Shown: piece by piece, positions 58,445 through 64,000 of the stretch | How positions within the stretch are numbered: position 1 is the stretch's first letter | Layout: each line of letters opens with the position of its first letter | NCBI GenBank assembly: GCA_903918755.1 | Contig: CAIXFN010000076.1 | Span: forward strand, 62,001 to 126,000 | Reading direction: 5' to 3' | Length of the DNA: 64,000 nt | DNA from: an uncultured Pedosphaera sp. | GTDB lineage: Bacteria > Verrucomicrobiota > Verrucomicrobiia > Limisphaerales > Pedosphaeraceae | Notes under the pieces: model-generated | What the model was told of the DNA's origin: nothing | Databases searched by the model: none | Seen by the model: only the letters and a program-made list of their open reading frames with translations | Made by a program: the position numbers and the translations under genes

Positions 58445-61400
58445 ATGAACATCGTGAAACAGATGGCAAAACGGTCCACGGCGACCGCGACCGCGCTGGC
58501 GCTGGCAACGTCCCTCCTCGCCGCTTTCGCGGACGAGCCCAAAACCGTCCCCGCCAGCCCGGCGGCAGCCAAGAAGGAGTCCAAGACCGAGAAGTGGGAC
58601 GTCATGAAGCCGCCCGGTATTGAAACGGCGAAAACGGCGACCATCGACGTGACCGCCGGCACCTGGATGAATGTGGATGTGTCGCCGGACGGCACGCTGC
58701 TGGCCTTCGATTTGTTGGGGGATTTATATGTGATGCCGGTCGCGGGCGGGGAAGCCCGGGCGGTGACCAGCGGGCTGGCGTGGGACATGCAGCCGCGGTT
58801 CAGCCCCGATGGCCATTGGCTCGCCTTTACGAGTGATCGAGCCGGGGGCGATAACATCTGGGTGATCCGGGCGGATGCCCAGGCCGGACAAAGCGCCCAG
58901 GAGAGTGGCTTGCGCCAGATTACCCAGGAGTCTTTCCGGTTGCTGAATTCCCCGGCCTGGACGCCGGATGGGAAGTACATTGTGGCCCACAAACATTTCT
59001 CGTCCCGCCGCTCGCTGGGTTCCGGAGAAATGTGGCTCTATTCGGTGGCGGGAGTGGACGGCGGCGCCAGTGATGGACTGCAAATGACCGTGAAGCCGAA
59101 TGAGCAAAAGGATGTGGGGGAGCCGGCCTTTTCGCCGGACGGACGCTACCTGTATTACTCCTGGGATGCCACTCCGGGCGGTGCATTTGAATATAACAAG
59201 GATAGCAATGGCCAGATTTACATCATTTCGCGGCTGGACCGCGTGAAGGGGGAAACCGAAAGCTGGGTGACGGGGGCCGGCGGGGCCGTGCGGCCCACCC
59301 CCTCGCCGGACGGCAAACGGCTCGCGTTTGTGCGCCGCGACCGTTTCAAAACCTGCCTGTACGTGCAAGACATCGAAACCGGTGAGGTCCGCCAGTTGAA
59401 CGACAATCTGGAACGGGACATGCAGGAGACCTGGGCGATTCATGGCGTTTATCCCACCATGGCGTGGCTGCCCAATTCCCAGGCCATCATTTATTACGCC
59501 AAGGGCGGCATCCATCGCCTCGATCTGGCCACCAAGGCCGTCAGCGACATCCCCTTCCACGTCAAAGGTGACCGCCAGATCATGCCGGCGGTGCGTGTGC
59601 CCATCGAAGTGGCGCCGGCGGAATTTGCGGTGAAGATGCTGCGCGGAGTCACGGTTTCGCCCAAGGGGGACGCCGTCGCCTATTCCGCGTTGGGTCATCT
59701 CTACGTCCGCGCGCTGCCCGCGGGGCAGCCGCGGCGGGTGACGACCGACAGCCGGCATTTTGAATTCATGCCCGCATGGTCGCGGGACAGCGCTTCGCTG
59801 GTCTATGTGGCTTGGGACGATGAGGAACTCGGCAGCCTGCGGGTGGTCAGCGCCGGCGGGGGCGAGGGCCGGGTGGTCACGACCAAGCCCGGACACTATG
59901 TGGATCCCGTGTTTTCCCCCGACGGTTCCAAAATTGTTTACGGCAAGATCACCGGCGGTCACCTGCTCGCGGGCATCCATTCGCGGGACCCCGGGGTGTA
60001 CTGGGTGCCGGCCACGGGCGGCGAAGGCCAGCGCATTACGCAAAAGGGGACCAATCCGCAATTTGGGGCGGACAATGACCGGGTGTTCCTGGTCACCAGT
60101 GAGCCGGACAAGGAAAATGACAATCTCAAACTTTTCAGCGTCAATCTGAACGGCACCGAGGAGCGCAACCATCTGGCCAGCGCGAACGGCACGGAAGTGC
60201 GGGTTTCCCCGGATGGCACCTGGGTGGCCTGGGCGGAACGGTTCAATGTCTATATGACCCCGCTGGTGATGATCGGCCGTTCTTTGGACGTTGGCCCCAA
60301 ATCTGGCAGCGTGCCGATCTACAAGGTGACCAGCGAGGCGGGCGCCAATCTTTCCTGGTCGGGCAACAGCCAGAACCTGCATTGGTCGCTCGGGCCGGAG
60401 TTGTTCACGCAAAGCGTGGCCGAGGCGCTGGCCAAGGCCGACCAAAAGGCCGCCGACAAACGCAAGGAGCAACTTGCCAAGAGCACTCCCAAACCTGCGG
60501 AAGCCAAGGCGGGCGACCAAGCCGGCAAGGAACCGGAAAAGGCGGAGAAGAAGGAAGACGCCAAGCCGGTGGGCTTGAATATTGCATTCAAGCAGAAGGC
60601 GGATCTGCCGGAGGGCGTCCTGGCGCTGGTGGGTGGACGGGTCATCACCATGCGGGGCGATGAAGTGATCGAAGGGGGTGTGGTTCTCCTCCAGCAGAAT
60701 CGGATTGTGGCGGTGGGCGCGGGCGACAGCGTGAAAATTCCGGACGGCGCCATCGTGCTGGACTGCTCCGGCAAGACCCTGATGCCCGGACTGATCGACG
60801 TGCACGCGCACGGTGCGCAAGGCCAGGACGGCATCACGCCGCAGCAAAATTGGGGGCGGTACGCGGACCTGGCCTTTGGGGTGACCACGGTGCACGATCC
60901 CTCCAATGATTCCGAGAGCATCTTCGGCGCCAGCGAAATGCAACGGGCGGGCCTGATTGTGCAACCCCGCACCTTTTCCACCGGCACCATCCTTTACGGC
61001 GCGGCCGGTTCGTTCAAGGCGCAGATCGACAGTCTGGAAGATGCCCTATTCCACCTGAAGCGGATGAAAGCGGTGGGCGCCTTCAGTGTGAAATCCTACA
61101 ACCAACCGCGGCGCGAGCAGCGCCAGCAGGTCATCGAAGCCGCCCGGCAACTGGGCATGATGGTGGTTCCCGAAGGCGGATCGCTGCTCGAACACAACCT
61201 GACCATGGTGGCCGACGGTCACACCGGCGTGGAACATTCGCTGCCCGTCGAGCGGATTTATCCGGATGTGGCCCAATTCTGGGGCGCCAGCGCCACCGGT
61301 TACACGCCCACGTTGATCGTCGGCTACGGCGGCCTGGATGGGGAACATTATTGGTATCAGCACATGGACACGTGGAAACATGCCAAATTGCTGAACTTCA

Positions 61401-61960
61401 CGCCCCGGCAGGTGATTGATCCGCGGTCCCGCCGCCGGCCCATGGCCAGCGACGAGGACTACAACATCCTGCGCAGTTCCTCCATCTGCAAGACGCTGTT
61501 TGACGCCGGTACGACGGTACATCTGGGTGCCCACGGCCAATTGGCCGGTTTGGGTTCGCAGTGGGAACTCTGGCTCATCGCGCAAAGCGGGATGCGCCCC
61601 ATTGATGCGCTGAAATGCGGCACCATTAACGGCGCCAAGTACCTGGGACTCGATCACGACATCGGTTCCCTGGAGCCGGGCAAACTGGCCGATGTGCTGG
61701 TGCTGGACCGTAACCCGTTGGAGGACATCCACAATTCGGACTCGGTGAAATACACGATCCTGAATGGGCGCGTTTACGACGCGATGACGATGAACGAAGT
61801 CGGCGCCCGAAAAAAAGAACGCCGTCCTTTCTTCTTCGAGCGTCTGCAGTCCTCGCTGGCCGTCACCAAAGAAATGGCCGGTTGCGCCGGCTGTGGTCTT
61901 CCTGGTTGCGGTCTGGCGGGTGCGGGAGCCGACGTGCCGGAACCGCGTCAGTATCGCTAA
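58445..61960 (+). CDS. exported TolB-like propeller fused to an amidohydrolase, with Cys-rich tail
   Basis: A 1171-residue protein with a signal peptide ('ATALALATSLLAAFAD'). Residues ~60-620 form PD40/TolB-like propeller blades ('VSPDGTLLAFDLLGDLYVMP', 'QPRFSPDGHWLAFTSDRAGG', 'PAFSPDGRYLYYSWD', 'VFSPDGSKIVYGKITGG'). A charged Lys/Ala/Glu linker lies at ~655-715. The amidohydrolase domain (~725-1120) has the metal-binding H-x-H of 'MPGLIDVHAHGAQG', 'SVKSYNQPRREQ', 'TGVEHSLPVER' and 'TVHLGAHGQLAGLG', and ends 'GSLEPGKLADVLVLDRNPLE'. The last ~35 residues contain 'CAGCGLPGCGLAG'. Family members hydrolyse cyclic amides or peptides; the natural substrate is unknown. Confidence 0.88.
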   Translation: MNIVKQMAKRSTATATALALATSLLAAFADEPKTVPASPAAAKKESKTEKWDVMKPPGIETAKTATIDVTAGTWMNVDVSPDGTLLAFDLLGDLYVMPVAGGEARAVTSGLAWDMQPRFSPDGHWLAFTSDRAGGDNIWVIRADAQAGQSAQESGLRQITQESFRLLNSPAWTPDGKYIVAHKHFSSRRSLGSGEMWLYSVAGVDGGASDGLQMTVKPNEQKDVGEPAFSPDGRYLYYSWDATPGGAFEYNKDSNGQIYIISRLDRVKGETESWVTGAGGAVRPTPSPDGKRLAFVRRDRFKTCLYVQDIETGEVRQLNDNLERDMQETWAIHGVYPTMAWLPNSQAIIYYAKGGIHRLDLATKAVSDIPFHVKGDRQIMPAVRVPIEVAPAEFAVKMLRGVTVSPKGDAVAYSALGHLYVRALPAGQPRRVTTDSRHFEFMPAWSRDSASLVYVAWDDEELGSLRVVSAGGGEGRVVTTKPGHYVDPVFSPDGSKIVYGKITGGHLLAGIHSRDPGVYWVPATGGEGQRITQKGTNPQFGADNDRVFLVTSEPDKENDNLKLFSVNLNGTEERNHLASANGTEVRVSPDGTWVAWAERFNVYMTPLVMIGRSLDVGPKSGSVPIYKVTSEAGANLSWSGNSQNLHWSLGPELFTQSVAEALAKADQKAADKRKEQLAKSTPKPAEAKAGDQAGKEPEKAEKKEDAKPVGLNIAFKQKADLPEGVLALVGGRVITMRGDEVIEGGVVLLQQNRIVAVGAGDSVKIPDGAIVLDCSGKTLMPGLIDVHAHGAQGQDGITPQQNWGRYADLAFGVTTVHDPSNDSESIFGASEMQRAGLIVQPRTFSTGTILYGAAGSFKAQIDSLEDALFHLKRMKAVGAFSVKSYNQPRREQRQQVIEAARQLGMMVVPEGGSLLEHNLTMVADGHTGVEHSLPVERIYPDVAQFWGASATGYTPTLIVGYGGLDGEHYWYQHMDTWKHAKLLNFTPRQVIDPRSRRRPMASDEDYNILRSSSICKTLFDAGTTVHLGAHGQLAGLGSQWELWLIAQSGMRPIDALKCGTINGAKYLGLDHDIGSLEPGKLADVLVLDRNPLEDIHNSDSVKYTILNGRVYDAMTMNEVGARKKERRPFFFERLQSSLAVTKEMAGCAGCGLPGCGLAGAGADVPEPRQYR

Positions 61961-62453
61961 GAGCGGGTCGGGGCACCCGCGGTTCGGATTGATCCCGGGT
62001 GCCCAGTCGGCTACGAATCGACCGCTGCGCGGAGGATCGGGGCGGACTGACGATTCGCCTCGTTGGGCCACCTTGCTGGCCGCCAGGTCGAGGGCCTTTT
62101 CCAAAATCAGGCGTTGATTGGGGGAGAGCTCGCGCAGTTCGACCCGGACAGAGGTTCGCTTCGGATCCTTTTTGTTGCAGCGTCTGCGATTCATCGATGA
62201 GACTGTTCGATCATGGGTGAGGCGCGTCGGGGTGAAGTTGGTCAATGCTTGCAATCAAGGCTGAACGTCCTATCATAAAAATTCATAGGGAACGGTTGTT
62301 TTATGCGATTGATTCTGGGAACTGCAGCCGCGGGCGGGGTAAAGGTGCCGATCAGGGGGTGGATGTCTATCTGCCGGCCTGATGGTGGTATTTGTATTTG
62401 TCTTTCCATGCCGGTTCCCCCTCGCCTCCGCACCCCTCCGGAATCCGTTTTCC
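61961..62453. other. 493-bp intergenic region, no confirmed gene
   Basis: A minus-strand open frame (from 62194, MNRRRCNKKDP...) crosses it and continues antisense into the amidohydrolase gene. Its first ~78 residues look protein-like ('ELSPNQRLILEKALDLAAS') but the frame has no family match I can name. Apart from the hairpin at 61971-62004, nothing else stands out. Confidence 0.3.
61971..62004 (+). terminator. hairpin after the amidohydrolase gene
   Basis: GGGCACCCG (61971-61979) pairs with CGGGTGCCC (61996-62004) around 16 nt, 10 bp after the stop. There is no T-tract. Confidence 0.4.
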
Positions 62454-64000
62454 ATGACTTCGCGATCTGAATCCAACGGCTCGGAATTGGCCGCCCCGTG
62501 GCCCGAGTCAGCGGCGCACCTTTCGGTCGCCATCTTGAATGCGATTCCTTCGCCGGTGGCTTTGATCGGGGTTGATGGAATCATTTTCGCCACCAATGAC
62601 GATTGGGCGCGACTTTCCACTCAGCAACTACCCGCCGGATGTGCGACGCTGATCGGTAAGCATTTTCAAACCGCCGGGGAGCAGGTGACCGCGGAATTCG
62701 CCGCAACCGCCGGAGCCGTGGCCCGGGGGTTGGCGGCGGTTTTGCAGGGAACCGCGCCCGAATTCTCCCTGGAATACCCCGGGCGTAATGGGGGGCGATC
62801 GGAGAGGTATCAGTTGGTGATTACACCGCTGAAAGAGAGCCGGGGCATGGGGGCAATGGTGACCCTGACCAAGGTCACGGGACCGTCCCTGGCCGAGGAA
62901 CCGTATCGGGCGATATTTGAGCAGGTGGAGGAAGGGTTGTTCCGGTGCACGCCGGACGGAAAGTTCCTGATGGTGAACCCGGCTTGCGCCCGCCTGCACG
63001 GTTATGACTCAGCGGAGGAGATGCTCCGCGGTTCGGCCGGACTGACCCGCGGGGAGGGGCCGCCTTCCCCCGACATTCTGGAGTTTCTCCGGCGGCTGTG
63101 GGAAAAGGGTTCGGTCGCAGGGTTTGAATGCCAGACCTGCCGACGGGATGGTCGGCGCTTTTGGGTCGCCATTGGCGCCCGGGCCGGGTTCGCGGCGGAC
63201 GGCATACCCGGTTATTTCGATGGCTCCATCCAGGACATCACGGATCGGCGGCGCACCCGCCAAGCGTTGTTGGCCAGCGAAGGCCGTTATGAGGATCTGG
63301 TGGAGATCGCCCACGATCTGGTGTGGACCGTGGATCCCGATGGGACGATTATTTTTGTCAATCAATCCTGCCGGCGCATTCTGGGGTACGAACCGGAGGA
63401 GATGGTGGGCCGGAGTTTCGTCGATTTCCTGCCGCCGGGCGAAGTTGAGCGGGCAGAAGCCGCCTTTGCGGCTGCCTTGCTCACGAACAATGCCGAATTG
63501 AGCTATCTCACCTGCATTAGTCGCAAGGATGGCCGGGTGGTGACCGTGAGTGCGAATTCTCGGGTCATGCGGGATCCGACGGGCCGGGTCATTGGAGCGA
63601 CCAGCAACGCGCGGGACATGACGGAGAGCCTGCGCGCCCAGGCGGTTCTGCGGGAGTCGGAGGCCCGGTTCCGCAGCTTGTTTGAAGAGGCCGCGGTGGG
63701 AATGTGTTTGCTGGGGGCGGACGGAAGTTTCCTGCGGGTGAACGATCGCCTGGGGGAAATCCTGGGCTATCCAACCGCCGGGTTGCTCGCCTTGAGTTGT
63801 TTGGCGGTCACGCATCCCGACGATCGCGCCCAAACGGAAACTGGAATCCGGGAGATTTGGGCCGGGCAGCGCACAACGTTCGGCATCGAGAATCGTTTTC
63901 TCCGTCAGGATGGCGTGGCCATCTGGTGCAAAGTCAAACTTTCCCTGCTGCCCGGCACCGGCGACACGCCGGCGGGTTTTGTGGGTGTGATTGACGAAAT
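62454..64000 (+). CDS. multi-PAS sensor protein, truncated by window edge
   Basis: From ATG 62454 the frame is open to the window end (515 codons). No signal peptide or membrane segment is visible, so it is probably cytosolic. At least four PAS-type modules follow one another: 'AILNAIPSPVALIGVDGIIF', then 'IFEQVEEGLFRCTPDGKFLM', 'LVEIAHDLVWTVDPDGTIIF' with 'YEPEEMVGRSFVDFLPPGE', and 'FRSLFEEAAVGMCLLGADGS' with 'VTHPDDRAQTETGIREIW'. PAC-like ends 'GYFDGSIQDITDR' and 'GATSNARDMTES' separate them. The output domain (histidine kinase or GGDEF) lies beyond the window. Downstream partners are not visible. Confidence 0.88.
   Translation, partial: MTSRSESNGSELAAPWPESAAHLSVAILNAIPSPVALIGVDGIIFATNDDWARLSTQQLPAGCATLIGKHFQTAGEQVTAEFAATAGAVARGLAAVLQGTAPEFSLEYPGRNGGRSERYQLVITPLKESRGMGAMVTLTKVTGPSLAEEPYRAIFEQVEEGLFRCTPDGKFLMVNPACARLHGYDSAEEMLRGSAGLTRGEGPPSPDILEFLRRLWEKGSVAGFECQTCRRDGRRFWVAIGARAGFAADGIPGYFDGSIQDITDRRRTRQALLASEGRYEDLVEIAHDLVWTVDPDGTIIFVNQSCRRILGYEPEEMVGRSFVDFLPPGEVERAEAAFAAALLTNNAELSYLTCISRKDGRVVTVSANSRVMRDPTGRVIGATSNARDMTESLRAQAVLRESEARFRSLFEEAAVGMCLLGADGSFLRVNDRLGEILGYPTAGLLALSCLAVTHPDDRAQTETGIREIWAGQRTTFGIENRFLRQDGVAIWCKVKLSLLPGTGDTPAGFVGVIDE

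Noticed and set aside
61046-62254. minus-strand gene from 62194 or 62254 across the end of the amidohydrolase
   Set aside because: Two thirds is antisense to a certain gene. The first ~78 residues look plausible but I cannot name a family or a real stop, so it stays unproven.
1-64000. CRISPR array
   Set aside because: The only regular repeat found is the 142-bp tandem at 231-656, whose unit is far too long and whose copies are too degenerate; no cas gene is present.

Overview
The window looks like a chromosomal segment of a Verrucomicrobiota bacterium, probably from the Pedosphaera/Limisphaera side of the phylum. That placement is inferred from protein families, not from a search. It rests on a type II pseudopilin with the H-X9-DG C-terminal motif, a DUF1080 / sorbosone-dehydrogenase-like propeller / haem fusion, a TIGR03067-type small secreted protein, GEVED-domain and Ig-repeat giant secreted proteins, and the typical C-terminal 'LTGPW...FYR' module. 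The DNA is GC-rich, so many long antisense open frames are shadows; I left them out.

Layout. 1-3540 is an accessory, eroded region. It holds the tail of a DUF3368 PIN-type protein, three copies of a 142-bp degenerate tandem repeat, a truncated duplicate of the 5' end of the downstream ATPase gene, two decayed hsdM (type I restriction methylase) fragments, a frameshifted rhuM fragment, and one intact two-gene cassette (AbiEii/DUF6036-like nucleotidyltransferase plus winged-helix protein). 3542-9520 returns to ordinary chromosome: a tandem AAA+ ATPase, tRNA-His with a good promoter, a CbiX-like protein, and the run tyrA-aroA-cmk. 9590-13843 has a pseudopilin and the divergent RNA-repair pair rtcB / rtcR with a sigma-54 promoter facing rtcB.

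13888-24251 encodes secreted proteins. The most interesting is a minus-strand pair: a YHYH-domain protein and a protein that fuses an MbnP-like domain to a dihaem MbnH/MauG-like peroxidase domain, which suggests a periplasmic copper-related system. 24353-33633 is an export locus: a DrrAB-like ABC transporter, a TetR/CecR-like repressor with a textbook promoter-operator, and a five-gene YbhG-YbhF-YbhS-YbhR plus NodT/TolC-type outer-membrane efflux operon. 33693-40129 carries a membrane Ser/Thr kinase, a MetX-like secreted hydrolase, a TIGR03067 protein and a NarL-type two-component system. 40257-51343 carries a 1264-residue Ig/discoidin-like repeat protein, pyruvate kinase, a 1291-residue hybrid histidine kinase and a lipoprotein amidase. 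51486-64000 carries the DUF1080-propeller-haem protein, a zinc-ribbon/cyclase/ATPase/TPR protein, a TolB-like amidohydrolase, and the start of a multi-PAS sensor protein that runs off the window.

Several convergent gene pairs are separated by perfect 8-12 bp hairpins that abut the stop codons and mostly lack a U-tract. No CRISPR array, rRNA, insertion-sequence transposase, prophage structural gene or replication origin was seen.
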